Notes: generated by a model not told the origin, from the letters alone. A DNA stretch of 64,000 bases from Anabaena lutea FACHB-196 (GCF_014698305.1 NZ_JACJST010000009.1:124001-188000); one strand, 5' to 3'; positions 37,201-44,787 are shown, numbered from the stretch's first letter. Program-made: numbers and translations.

Positions 37201-37359
37201 ACTATCAAACTGTGGAATGTAAAAACGGGAAACCTACTGCAAACCCTCACTGGTCATTCTAGCTCGGTTTGGTCAGTAGCATTAGCATACAGCCCAGATG
37301 GTAAAACCCTTGCTAGTGGGAGTTGGGACAGGACTATCAAGATTTGGCGGTTAAAGTAG
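34258..37359 (+). CDS. Protein kinase fused to two WD40 arrays with a probable membrane segment between
   Basis: A 1033-residue protein. Residues 1-300 form a kinase-like domain: GDIKPQNILVNN supplies the catalytic Asp and Asn, and SIIDTDSFQV is the DFG-equivalent. Next, about 303-325, a Zn-ribbon-like CG...CYWCDR motif. Residues about 369-657 hold seven WD40 repeats (GHS...V.SVAFSPDGQTLASGS.D.TIKLW). A Pro/Gln-rich linker and a hydrophobic stretch (LLIAAILGFIGTQIYGYL, about 700-718) follow, then a second array of seven from about 742. The 126-bp DNA repeats of the second array are nearly identical. The last repeat holds a 2-residue insertion (SVALAYS). WD40 arrays probably sense or scaffold; an outside placement of the second array is inference. 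Confidence 0.93.
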   Translation: MTVLTCASTGKSIILLSEIVNSGEAKIWRTNQNGYLAKIYHSPTPERVQKLAVMIAHPPTEPNSHLHHVSFAWPKSALKNAQGDCVGFLMPEIKDGKELLDVYNPRRRKALKLEIDWRFLHTTALNIVSIIEALHAAGYVLGDIKPQNILVNNRALPSIIDTDSFQVKNPKNGKVYYCLVGSEGYTPPELIGKDFDSIEQTEIHDRFRLGVIIYQLLFGGNNPFQGKWTGAGETPDINELICQGLWVNGSTNLIAAVARTIPLEIVHPEVQQCFLKCFNDGHKNPNFRPTARKWLEALKVGNDRLTICGRVDSHYYSRTYGKCYWCDRSTNLGVDIFPGVVKAKPSAVVESTSKPQVVNKVSKPGDIPIFSGHSGWVKSVAFSPDGQTLASGSGDNTIKLWNVNTGKLLQTLPGHSSAVSSLAYSPDGQTLASGSYDHTIKLWNVTTGKLLQTLPGHSQSIRSVAFSPDGQTLASGSADETIKLWDVTTGKLLQTFPGHSDSVNSVVFSPDGQTLASGSGDNTIKLWDVATERNICTFQAFNAVNSVVFSPDGKTLATGNDDKNIKLWDMSIRTQIHTFQGHSDWVYSVAFSPDGQTLASGSADNTIKLWDVTKGKLLQTLTGHSEWVYSVAYSPDGQTLASGSGDNTIMIWPIAATINQAPVQQPQSQVSPPPVSKLPSQPVTIPAHQTTIPVKNTKLRKLLIAAILGFIGTQIYGYLRYDVFPVNPISIIASLPSGIFLERTLSGHSRWVGSVAYSPDGQTLASGSRDTTIKLWDVKTGNLLQTLTGHSYTVWSVAYSPNGQTLASGSSDKTIKLWNVNTGKLLQTLTGHSDEVYSVAYSPDGQTLATGSNDNTIKLWDVKTGNLLQTLTGHSYTVYSVAYSPDGQTLASGSRDKTIKLWDVKTGNLLQTLTGHSNTVYSVEYSPDGQTLATGSYDHTIKLWNVKTGNLLQTLAGHSNSVWSVEYSPDGQTLASGSQDGTIKLWNVKTGNLLQTLTGHSSSVWSVALAYSPDGKTLASGSWDRTIKIWRLK
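35365..36228 (+). repeat. WD40 array 1 (seven 126-bp units)
   Basis: Seven units, one per repeat, encoding a 7-bladed propeller. Unit 5 is most diverged (lacks the GHS start, has FNAVNSVVFSPDGKTLATGN). Confidence 0.85.
36482..37359 (+). repeat. WD40 array 2 (seven 126-bp units)
   Basis: Seven units with more uniform DNA than array 1 (the block AACCTACTGCAAACCCTCAC recurs), pointing to more recent expansion or homogenisation. Confidence 0.85.
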
Positions 37360-37508
37360 TTAGCATAAAAATTGACATAAATTGAAATTTACAATACTTT
37401 ATCCTGTTTATTGACTAATATCGACATTCATCTTCAATTGGGTGAAAAATTTGTTACCTATAAACCTATAATATATATCAATCAAATTAATTGCACAATT
37501 TTAATACC

Positions 37509-37554
37509 AAACAATAGAAATAGCCAAACAGGAGTAAATAGATTATTAATAATC
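37509..37554 (+). repeat. Cassette-edge repeat B, copy 1
   Basis: A 46-bp sequence, starting AAACAATAGAAATAG and containing AGGAGTAAATA, directly before the toxin frame. It recurs with about four differences at 39965-40010. Confidence 0.85.
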
Positions 37555-37943
37555 AACCTCAACTACTTCCAGGAGAAGGAATTGTAGGCACTTATGGAGA
37601 CTTAATCAAACAGGGACGTAGAGGCGATAACCTCACACCTCATCATATACCTGCGGATGCTTTTATGAAAGCCAAAGTCCCATTTAATTATACAACATAT
37701 GAAGGATATGCCATCATGATGGAACATTTATCACCAGGAAAAGGAGGTCGTCATCGGCAAACAATGTCTTACGGTAAACGCCCTAATTTAAACCTATCAC
37801 CCAGAGACGCATTAGCACAAGAAATTTGGGATGTACGTTGTATTTATCTTCGTCAAGGTTTGTATAATAGAGAAATCAGGGAAAGTTTGCAAACATTAAT
37901 CAGACAGAATAAATCTACTTGGCCATGGATTTTTGAGAAATAA
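37542..37943 (+). pseudogene. Orphan HH-motif nuclease-like toxin tip without a normal start codon
   Basis: The frame is open for 133 codons after a TAG at 37539-37541. It has LLPGEGIVGTYGDLIKQG, then DNLTPHHIPADAF and GKGGRHRQTMSYGKRP. This matches the C-terminal toxin tips of cyanobacterial polymorphic toxins with a His-His motif, of the HNH/endonuclease-VII-like kind (catalytic pair HH, residues about 35-36). The only ATG (37665) lies after the HH motif and would give a dead fragment. AGGAG at 37530-37534 stands 7 bases before an ATT codon (37542), so an unusual ATT start is possible; otherwise it is a silent cassette waiting for a delivery gene. The immunity-like gene follows 11 bases after its stop. 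Confidence 0.75.
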
Positions 37944-37973
37944 GGGACAAAACAATGAATCAAAATAATTTAT
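37931..37973 (+). repeat. Cassette-edge repeat A, copy 1
   Basis: A 43-bp stretch covering the last codons of the toxin frame and the start of the immunity-like gene; an exact copy lies at 39922-39964. Confidence 0.9.
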
Positions 37974-38452
37974 TGGCAACCTTGCAAGAAAATCGCTTAA
38001 TGCAAACTGAAGAACAAGTTACAAATTTTGAAAATGCTTTAGCTGAAATAGCTGAAAATCCTGATGAAAATAAATTATCTGCCTATCATCTAATTTTAGA
38101 TGATCAATGTCAAGAGCCAGAAGTGATGTTTAGCTTAATTCATTTTCTGGAATCTTTTGATATGGAAAAACAAATTACAGCATTTATTCATGTTGTTCCT
38201 CAATTAATGATAACTGCACCAGAATGGACAAAAATTATTCACAATCGGATTTTAAATGATGTATCAGCGTGTGGAGTTTATTATCGCGGTCTAGAATTAA
38301 TAAATCGTAAAAACCCTCATCATTTTATCTATGATCTGTTAGAAGAAAGTGTTATTAATCAAATAAATTATCATACAGAAGGACCTCGTGGTATTTTAGT
38401 AGGAGAACGTCCTTCTTTGAAAAGACTACAAGTAAATGAGGTCAAGAAATAA
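37955..38452 (+). CDS. Immunity-like protein next to the HH toxin tip
   Basis: A 165-residue acidic, all-helical soluble protein. It reads like the Imm30 group of polymorphic-toxin immunity proteins (NALAEIAENPDENKLSAYHL, FSLIHFLESFDMEKQITAF, PEWTKIIHNRILND), which I recall from many cyanobacterial toxin loci, but I cannot run a profile search. It starts 11 bases after the toxin stop with AAGGGA upstream. Predicted to bind the preceding toxin tip and protect the cell. Confidence 0.7.
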   Translation: MNQNNLLATLQENRLMQTEEQVTNFENALAEIAENPDENKLSAYHLILDDQCQEPEVMFSLIHFLESFDMEKQITAFIHVVPQLMITAPEWTKIIHNRILNDVSACGVYYRGLELINRKNPHHFIYDLLEESVINQINYHTEGPRGILVGERPSLKRLQVNEVKK

Positions 38453-38453
38453 A

Positions 38454-38651
38454 ATGCTCAAAATATTGTGGTTTGGGCATCTTCTCCGTCTTTGTGTACA
38501 TAGATTCAAGGAAAATATATATGATTATGCTGATATCTTTGCTAAAGCAGAAGCGACACAGTACCAAATAGCATTGGATATTTTAAATTCAGCCAAAGAA
38601 TACTGGGAAGCTAATAATATTCCTCTCAAGTTTTTAGTTATTAACAAATAG
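38454..38651 (+). CDS. Small hypothetical protein
   Basis: A 65-residue protein (MLKILWFGHLLRLCVHRFK ... WEANNIPLKFLVINK) starting just after the immunity-like stop. I do not recognise it; the charged second half is helical and the first half is hydrophobic and basic. It could be a relic of a longer gene of an earlier cassette. Low confidence that it is expressed. Confidence 0.35.
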   Translation: MLKILWFGHLLRLCVHRFKENIYDYADIFAKAEATQYQIALDILNSAKEYWEANNIPLKFLVINK

Positions 38652-39179
38652 GTAAAGTTACTTTTTCACTATTTGGAGATTGTTTGTTGTGGTTGTCAGA
38701 ATCAGGATGTACGGTTACTGAGCGAAGTCGAAGTACAGGATTTAAGGATGTACAGGATTTGATTGACTTTTTACCTAATGAAGATAAATGTAATATTCCA
38801 TCATTCCCAATAGTTGGTTTAAACCGACTTTAGCTTTTAGCCAGGGAATTAATTCCCTGGCTTCCTATTTGGAGATTGTTTGTTGTGGTTGTTAGAATCA
38901 GGATATCCAGGATTTTAGGATGTACAGGATTGCAGTTTGTAGATTTTCTGTGAATATTGAATGCTCATGAATATTAATTCAGATAAAAAATATATTTCCT
39001 ATCATTCACAAAAACTTATATTTACTAAAAAAACATCCTGTTAATCCTTTAATCCTGGATATCCTGATTCTGACAAATAATAAAATTTATTCCCTGACTT
39101 CCTCAATTTATGGTATTTTTACCCTGATTATAGATAGTCTTCTATATTTTTTCTAATCCGGCTAAAAATAGCCTACCTC
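38652..39179. other. Intergenic region with direct, inverted and palindromic repeats
   Basis: No gene is seen. Contents: a 38-bp direct repeat (38671-38708 and 38866-38903, one difference), a perfect 22-bp palindrome at 38839-38860, and an inverted copy of the ATCCAGGATT/ATCAGGAT module at about 39034-39073. The repeats bracket the gap between the two toxin cassettes. Confidence 0.65.
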
Positions 39180-39545
39180 ATGACTAATAATGATATTGTC
39201 CGTCAACTAAATGATATAGCCGAACAATTTCATATTTTTGAATGTGTTCCTTGTGCTATAGCTTTGCGTCAATTCCTGATTAATCAGAAAATACCTGGTA
39301 GAGAAATTAACTTGTTTACAGGCAGTACAGAAGACCCATTCTGTAATATCTACCATGAAGTTTTACAACAAAACATCTCCATTAACGGTAGACATTATGC
39401 TATTGCAATAGAAATTAATGGACAAGAACTAATTTTTGACAACATTCACCCTGAAGGAATTTCTAGGGTAAACTGGATAAATAACTTATATTGCGTTATA
39501 CAAGATTTAGGTGGAGAATTTCAAATTACTGAAACAGAATTTTAA
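39180..39545 (+). CDS. Papain-fold-like toxin domain (free-standing)
   Basis: A 121-residue protein with a plausible Cys-His-Asp triad: Cys in FECVPCAIALRQFL (about 22-25), His in NGRHYAIAIEI (about 80), Asp in ELIFDNIHPEG (about 93). This is the pattern of the papain-fold toxin 2 family, normally the C-terminal tip of a large polymorphic toxin and often a peptidase or deamidase. Here it has its own ATG with no delivery domain. Thirteen bases separate it from the immunity-like gene. Enzyme activity is inferred from the motif. Confidence 0.7.
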   Translation: MTNNDIVRQLNDIAEQFHIFECVPCAIALRQFLINQKIPGREINLFTGSTEDPFCNIYHEVLQQNISINGRHYAIAIEINGQELIFDNIHPEGISRVNWINNLYCVIQDLGGEFQITETEF

Positions 39546-39558
39546 CCAGAGGAATATC

Positions 39559-39912
39559 ATGTTAGATTTATACGATTTAATCCACAATATCCAAAAACGT
39601 CCAGCTATGTATTTAGGAAAAGCAACCATTGCTAACCTTCGCACTTTTATCGCTGGTTACAGTTTTGCACGTCGTCAAATGCAAATACCTCAAACTTCTC
39701 AAGAACAAGAATTTTCAAATTTTCAAACTTGGATACAACAAAAATATAATGTTGCTTATAATCAAACGTGGGATCAGATAATTTTATTTTTCTCTAAAGA
39801 TGAAAATACTGCTTTTGAGGAATTTTTTAAATTATTTGATGAATTTACACAAACAAATTCTATTTCTAAACAGCAAGAGAATATAAAAGTAAGTTCAGCC
39901 AGTATAGTGTAA
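39559..39912 (+). CDS. Immunity-like protein with RPAMYLG motif
   Basis: A 117-residue protein beginning MLDLYDLIHNIQKRPAMYLG with a following IANLRTFIAGYSFARR; this 'RPxMYLG ... GY' pattern is seen in small proteins next to many toxin tips and regarded as an immunity family. The start at 39559 is preferred to one 16 codons upstream because AGAGGA precedes it and the family starts here. The last 20 residues are Ser/Lys-rich and not conserved-looking. Predicted inhibitor of the preceding papain-like protein. Confidence 0.7.
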   Translation: MLDLYDLIHNIQKRPAMYLGKATIANLRTFIAGYSFARRQMQIPQTSQEQEFSNFQTWIQQKYNVAYNQTWDQIILFFSKDENTAFEEFFKLFDEFTQTNSISKQQENIKVSSASIV

Positions 39913-39921
39913 TCGTTATAC

Positions 39922-40010
39922 TTTTGAGAAATAAGGGACAAAACAATGAATCAAAATAATTTATAAACAATAGAAATAGCAAAATAGGAGTAAATACATT
40001 ATTAATAATC
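39922..40010 (+). other. 89-bp recombination scar joining cassette edges A and B
   Basis: 39922-39964 is an exact copy of the toxin-end/immunity-start edge (37931-37973), and 39965-40010 is a copy of the toxin upstream edge (37509-37554), fused without anything between. This is what would be left if a second cassette of the same kind had been inserted and then lost its interior. No functional gene remains. Confidence 0.8.
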
Positions 40011-40092
40011 CTCCTCCAATTATTCATTCCCTAATAATGAAATTGCCTAGATGTTTATATTGATAAAAACATTTTACCCTGATATTTGTATA

Positions 40093-40118
40093 GGTGCGTT
40101 AACTGATTCCAACGCACC
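40093..40118. terminator. Hairpin after the ppx/gppA gene
   Basis: Perfect 8-bp arms GGTGCGTT and AACGCACC with a 10-base loop, just past the ppx stop on the - strand. No U-run, so likely a stabilising hairpin or dispersed palindrome. Confidence 0.45.
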
Positions 40119-40129
40119 CTACAAATTAG

Positions 40130-41779
40130 TTAGGAAAACCTAGCGTTGCCAGGATTGACTAAATTCGCTACTAATTTCACTCCAAATTCTTCCTCAAACA
40201 CTCCTTTCTTATAATCTAAATTCCACAGTTCTAAGGCACAATCATCACCTAAACTAGAAGCAAAAATTAACATCTTAAATTCATGTAGATGGGGAAAGTA
40301 TTCACACTGCACGCGAGAAATAGCCCCAATTTGTCTTCTATCCAAAGCAACGGCTAATCTTAAAATTGCACTCAATTGACTCACCATTTGTCGATGTTCT
40401 TTGTGCAATAGATTGCGGTAATTATCATGCTTTTTTTTGGGTGCAGATTTGCGGTGATAACGGGCTAAATTAGCAATGATTTCGATCTCCGTTTCGTTAT
40501 AACCAAGTAATTCACCATTTCTAATTAAATAGTATGAATGCTTGTGGTGTGAAGAATGACTGACGTAGTGACCGCAATTATGTAAAATGGCAGCAGCCCA
40601 GAGTAATTGTCTTTCGTCTTTTCCCCAATTATGTAGTTTAGTTTGAGTTTGATCAAATAAACTTAGGGCAAATGCAGCTACACGATCGCTATGTTCTAAG
40701 TTAATCTGGTATTTCTTGGCAGTTTTCAGGACATGACGCTGGCGAATTGAACTTTGGTAGCGCAGTTTATCTTCAATTAAACCATGTGTCAGCATCCAGT
40801 CTACAATCACACCTTCCCGCAAAGAACGTTCACAAAGTGTGACTGAGTCCACACCCAACAGGGTCATAGCTTCATGTAAAATTACTGCCCCAGCTAGTAT
40901 CACTTCTGACCGCTTATCTGGCATTCCTGGAATCGTCGCCCGTTCGACGTTGTTCATGCGCCGTAAGCGATTTACCCAGGTTCGCAAGTCTTGCAGACTA
41001 AATTGATAACCACTGAGAGTAGAAGGAACAACACCCAATTTTTCCCTAGCATGAATCGTGGCTAAGGTTTCAATTGTTCCAGATGTTCCTACTAACTTAG
41101 GAGATTCACCGGGCTTAAGTTTTCCTAGTACCTCTTCTACCGAACGTTCTAACATTCCCCGCGCATAGGCTTGCAGATATTTAAACTCAATATCGTTGAT
41201 GGGATCAGAGGTGATTAATTCTCCAGTCAGTCGTACTGCACCGACTTTAGTACTGGTGAGACTGCGCGGTTCTTGAGAGTCACCCAAAATTAATTCTGTG
41301 GAACCACCACCAATGTCAACGATGATGTGCGGTTGGTTGTTAAATTCCATCCCCGACAACACACCCAAGTAGATGCGTCGCGCTTCTTCTTGACCAGAAA
41401 TCAAGTCAACGCTTACACCTACTTCTGTTTCTACCTTCTGCAAAAAATCTTGACCATTGGGAGCTTCGCGGACGGCGCTAGTTGCTACGGCGATAATGCT
41501 TTCTGCTTCTAAGGTTTTGGCAAGTTCTTTAAAACGCCCCAAACAAGCGATCGCTTTTTTGATCACTTCTGGTTTCAATTCTCCAGTTTCCAAATTGCGA
41601 TCGCCTAATCTCACCGTTTCCTTTTCTTTGGCAATCATCGTAAAAGCTGGTAGCATCGGTTCAATCCGCACTATTACCATGTGTAAGGAATTAGTGCCGA
41701 TATCAATGGCCGCAATAATCCGGTTGTGCTTGACTGGTTGAGTTGGCATACTCCCCCAATTAGCTGAAACATTCAGCAT
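40130..41779 (-). CDS. ppx: Ppx/GppA exopolyphosphatase family phosphatase with HD-like domain
   Basis: A 549-residue protein. ASKHA-type phosphatase core: AAIDIGTNSLHMVI near residue 24, then VDIGGGSTEL near 155 and the GTSGT element. A C-terminal helical HD-like domain carries the ILHNCGHYVSHSSHHKHSYY His-rich block (about 395-415). Members remove terminal phosphate from polyphosphate or (p)ppGpp; which one here cannot be told. The start is taken at 41779; an ATG ten codons further is an alternative. Divergent from the ubiA-type gene, as is usual in cyanobacteria. Confidence 0.92.
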   Translation of the reverse strand: MLNVSANWGSMPTQPVKHNRIIAAIDIGTNSLHMVIVRIEPMLPAFTMIAKEKETVRLGDRNLETGELKPEVIKKAIACLGRFKELAKTLEAESIIAVATSAVREAPNGQDFLQKVETEVGVSVDLISGQEEARRIYLGVLSGMEFNNQPHIIVDIGGGSTELILGDSQEPRSLTSTKVGAVRLTGELITSDPINDIEFKYLQAYARGMLERSVEEVLGKLKPGESPKLVGTSGTIETLATIHAREKLGVVPSTLSGYQFSLQDLRTWVNRLRRMNNVERATIPGMPDKRSEVILAGAVILHEAMTLLGVDSVTLCERSLREGVIVDWMLTHGLIEDKLRYQSSIRQRHVLKTAKKYQINLEHSDRVAAFALSLFDQTQTKLHNWGKDERQLLWAAAILHNCGHYVSHSSHHKHSYYLIRNGELLGYNETEIEIIANLARYHRKSAPKKKHDNYRNLLHKEHRQMVSQLSAILRLAVALDRRQIGAISRVQCEYFPHLHEFKMLIFASSLGDDCALELWNLDYKKGVFEEEFGVKLVANLVNPGNARFS

Positions 41780-42023
41780 CTAGGTTTCTCTCTGTTAACA
41801 ATAAATGGTCAATCAATAATTGCTGGTCAGTGCTGGTGTGTCAATTGAAGCCGCACTCAATACTTATTACTGCAATCTATAGACTTGTCAGGTTAATTGT
41901 CTAGTCACATCACTCACAATTTAAGTAGTGAATTTGTATGCAAGGCTGCAACTTGAGTTGCTGTGTTTACAATTATCAAATAACGATATTCTAGAAACGT
42001 GAAGATATGTGAATTGATCAAAT

Positions 42024-42905
42024 ATGCTAAATACACCAGAAAGCAACCAAGAACCATTATTACTCGTAATTATCCGGCTATTGCGGTGGCATAAACCAGA
42101 AGGCAGGTTAATTTTGATGATTCCTGCATTATGGGCTGTGTTTTTGGCAGCTGCTGGTAAACCACCTTTACCCCTAGTTGGGGTGATTATATTAGGTACT
42201 CTTGCCACCAGTGCCGCAGGATGTGTAGTTAATGATTTATGGGATCGGGATATAGATCCGCAAGTAGAGAGAACACGCGATCGCCCTCTTGCCTCTCGCG
42301 CCCTTTCTGTCAAAGTTGGTATAGCAGTTGGTATCGTTGCCCTAGCCTGTGCAGCAGTTATCGCCTTCTATCTTAACCCCTTGAGCTTCTGGTTGTCGGT
42401 GGCCGCAGTACCTGTAATTTTACTTTATCCAGGTGCAAAGCGGGTGTTTCCTGTACCGCAACTGGTACTTTCCATCGCTTGGGGTTTTGCGGTTTTGATT
42501 AGCTGGAGTGCCGTCACTCAAAGCGTTTCCACACCGACTTGGTTACTTTGGGGTGCAACTATTCTCTGGACATTGGGATTTGATACTATTTATGCGATGA
42601 GCGATCGCGAAGATGATCAACGGATTGGTATCAATTCTAGCGCCCTCTTCTTTGGTAAATACGCCCCTACAGCTATTGGGATTTTCTTCGTCGGAACTAT
42701 TATTCTCCTCGCTGGAGTTGGTGTCTTAGTTCATCTCCACACTGCCTTCTGGATTACCTTAATAATTGCTACTCTGGCTTGGATTTGGCAATCTCTGCGC
42801 TTGCGAAACCCAGAACTACCCAATCCTGTTTATGGTGAAATGTTTCGTCAAAATGTCTGGATTGGTTTCTTAATCCTAGCAGGTATGATTGTTGGTTCTT
42901 TGTGA
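42024..42905 (+). CDS. ubiA: UbiA-family prenyltransferase, 4-hydroxybenzoate type (plastoquinone pathway)
   Basis: A 293-residue integral membrane protein with about 8-9 helices and both Asp-rich motifs: NDLWDRDIDPQVERTRDRPL (first, about 73-92) and YAMSDREDDQRIG (second, about 191). These bind Mg and the prenyl diphosphate. It attaches a prenyl chain to a benzoate ring; in cyanobacteria this is the plastoquinone step. Opposite the ppx-like gene with a 244-bp divergent gap. Confidence 0.93.
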   Translation: MLNTPESNQEPLLLVIIRLLRWHKPEGRLILMIPALWAVFLAAAGKPPLPLVGVIILGTLATSAAGCVVNDLWDRDIDPQVERTRDRPLASRALSVKVGIAVGIVALACAAVIAFYLNPLSFWLSVAAVPVILLYPGAKRVFPVPQLVLSIAWGFAVLISWSAVTQSVSTPTWLLWGATILWTLGFDTIYAMSDREDDQRIGINSSALFFGKYAPTAIGIFFVGTIILLAGVGVLVHLHTAFWITLIIATLAWIWQSLRLRNPELPNPVYGEMFRQNVWIGFLILAGMIVGSL

Positions 42906-42936
42906 AGTAACCATTAGCAATTAAGTATTACCAATT

Positions 42937-44787
42937 TCAGTGTTTTATCGGCAAAGTAATTACAAACTCTGTCCCTTGGGCAACTGCCGAAACAACTTCT
43001 ATTTTACCCTGGTGTTTTTCAATGATTTGATAACAAATGCTCAACCCTAAGCCAGTACCTTTACCTACTGGTTTAGTAGTGAAAAAAGGATCAAATAGTT
43101 TATTGATAATTTCTGGTAAAATTCCTGGACCATTATCTCTAATTACTACTTTGATATAATTATTATCTAGCTTTAATGTATCTATAAATATTTGCTTATT
43201 ATCTTTATTTTCATATTCTAGTAATGCATCTATTCCATTACTTATAATATTCATAAATACCTGATTCAGTTGGGCTGGATAACAATCAATTAAAGGTAAA
43301 TCTCCATAGTTTTTAATAACCTGAATTTGTTTATTAAGTCGATGATTTAAAATTAATAAAGTATTATCAATTCCTTCATGAATATTCACATCCTTCATTT
43401 CAGATTCATCTAATCGGGAGAAATTACGCAATGACAACACAATTTCCCGAATACGTTGAGCGCCTATTTTCATCGAAAAAAACATTTTCGACACATCTTC
43501 AGTGAGAAATTCTAAATCAATATCGGCAATTTTTTCATCAATTATCAAATTTTCATGAGGGTACTGTTCTTGATATAAATTTAATAAATCAACTAAATCA
43601 TCTAGATAATTTTCAGCACATTGAATATTGCCATAAATAAAGTTAATAGGGTTATTAATTTCATGAGCTATCCCTGCTACCATTTCCCCAAGAGAAGACA
43701 TTTTTTCTGTTTGAATTAATTGCCCTTGAGTCTCTTTTAATTCTTGCAGTGTTTGTTGAAGTTGCTGCGTTCGTTCTTCTACCCTTTGTTCTAAAGTTCG
43801 TTGTGCTTCTTGAAGTTGCTGCGTTCGTTCTTCTACCCTTTGTTCTAAATTTTTTCGAGATAATTCTATTTGCTGAGTATAATCTCCCACCCATTCAACT
43901 AATCTATTTAAAGATGTTGCTAATGTCCCAACTTCATCATTGCTATTAACATTAGCCCTAAGTTTAAAATTAGATTCTTCTGTGATTTTTCTGGCGGTTT
44001 GAGTAACTTCTTTTAGAGGACGGGTAATTAACATAGTAGTATAAAATGCCAGTGCTGCTGCCATTATTGAAGAAAGCAATATACTTCCTAAAATAATTTT
44101 TGCTCGCAGGTTTTGAGCATTCTGAAAACTAAGATTGGCCTGATCTCTTTGACTATCGGCACGTCTGATAATTAAAATTAGCTCATCCGATAGTCTCTCA
44201 AATTTAACATTGAGATCAATATATTCCTTTTGATTAAGTAATGAAATTAGCTTTTCCTGGGAAGAATTAGCATTTTCTATTAATACATTATTTGATGATA
44301 TTTGCAGCCAAAAACCTTTAATTATCTGAGTGTATAACTCTGTATTTTTTCTATATTTATTTACTAAATTTGTTAACTCTTGGTTATCTACTGCCAAATT
44401 ATCGGGATTAGACTGAATGAATTTTGGTAGGTCTAATAATTGCTGATTAACATGAGTAACATCTTCCAGAAATTTGTTTTTTTCAAATTCCAACCAAATA
44501 GAATTATTTAATACGGTAGCTAATCGTTGTGGATGTAATCTTACCGTGACTACTGCATTTTCTAAATCTTTTAAAAGAGATTGTTGTTGATAAGATAAGA
44601 ATAATTGATTTTGGGCTGATGCTTCATAGTGATTTGCAATTACCAAACCGGTGATTGTCCCAATAGCAGCAATGCCTATTGTAACAGTGTAACCATAACT
44701 AATTTTTTTGGCTATATTCAAGTTATTGCTTAAGTAACCTAACCACAGAAAAATAAGTTTAATTCTTATCTTGGCAAGATTTATCAT
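42937..44787 (-). CDS. Membrane sensor histidine kinase
   Basis: A 616-residue kinase. Two membrane helices near 30-52 and 230-252 bracket about 175 extracytoplasmic residues; a HAMP domain follows (TMLITRPLKEVTQTARKI), then a coiled coil with a duplicated LEQRVEERTQQLQ unit, then HisKA (EMVAGIAHEINNPINFIYGN; phospho-His about residue 374) and HATPase_c (NIISNGIDALLEYE, VIRDNGPGIL, GKGTGLGLSICYQI). It starts 11 bp after the stop of the PhnD-like lipoprotein, same strand. No response regulator is near. Confidence 0.95.
   Translation of the reverse strand: MINLAKIRIKLIFLWLGYLSNNLNIAKKISYGYTVTIGIAAIGTITGLVIANHYEASAQNQLFLSYQQQSLLKDLENAVVTVRLHPQRLATVLNNSIWLEFEKNKFLEDVTHVNQQLLDLPKFIQSNPDNLAVDNQELTNLVNKYRKNTELYTQIIKGFWLQISSNNVLIENANSSQEKLISLLNQKEYIDLNVKFERLSDELILIIRRADSQRDQANLSFQNAQNLRAKIILGSILLSSIMAAALAFYTTMLITRPLKEVTQTARKITEESNFKLRANVNSNDEVGTLATSLNRLVEWVGDYTQQIELSRKNLEQRVEERTQQLQEAQRTLEQRVEERTQQLQQTLQELKETQGQLIQTEKMSSLGEMVAGIAHEINNPINFIYGNIQCAENYLDDLVDLLNLYQEQYPHENLIIDEKIADIDLEFLTEDVSKMFFSMKIGAQRIREIVLSLRNFSRLDESEMKDVNIHEGIDNTLLILNHRLNKQIQVIKNYGDLPLIDCYPAQLNQVFMNIISNGIDALLEYENKDNKQIFIDTLKLDNNYIKVVIRDNGPGILPEIINKLFDPFFTTKPVGKGTGLGLSICYQIIEKHQGKIEVVSAVAQGTEFVITLPIKH

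Noticed and set aside
35365-37359. 126-bp periodic DNA resembling an array
   Set aside because: The repeats are in-frame WD40 coding units of one gene.
41921-42313. - strand frame opposite the start of the ubiA-type gene
   Set aside because: Antisense shadow of a conserved membrane enzyme with Asp-rich motifs in the + frame.
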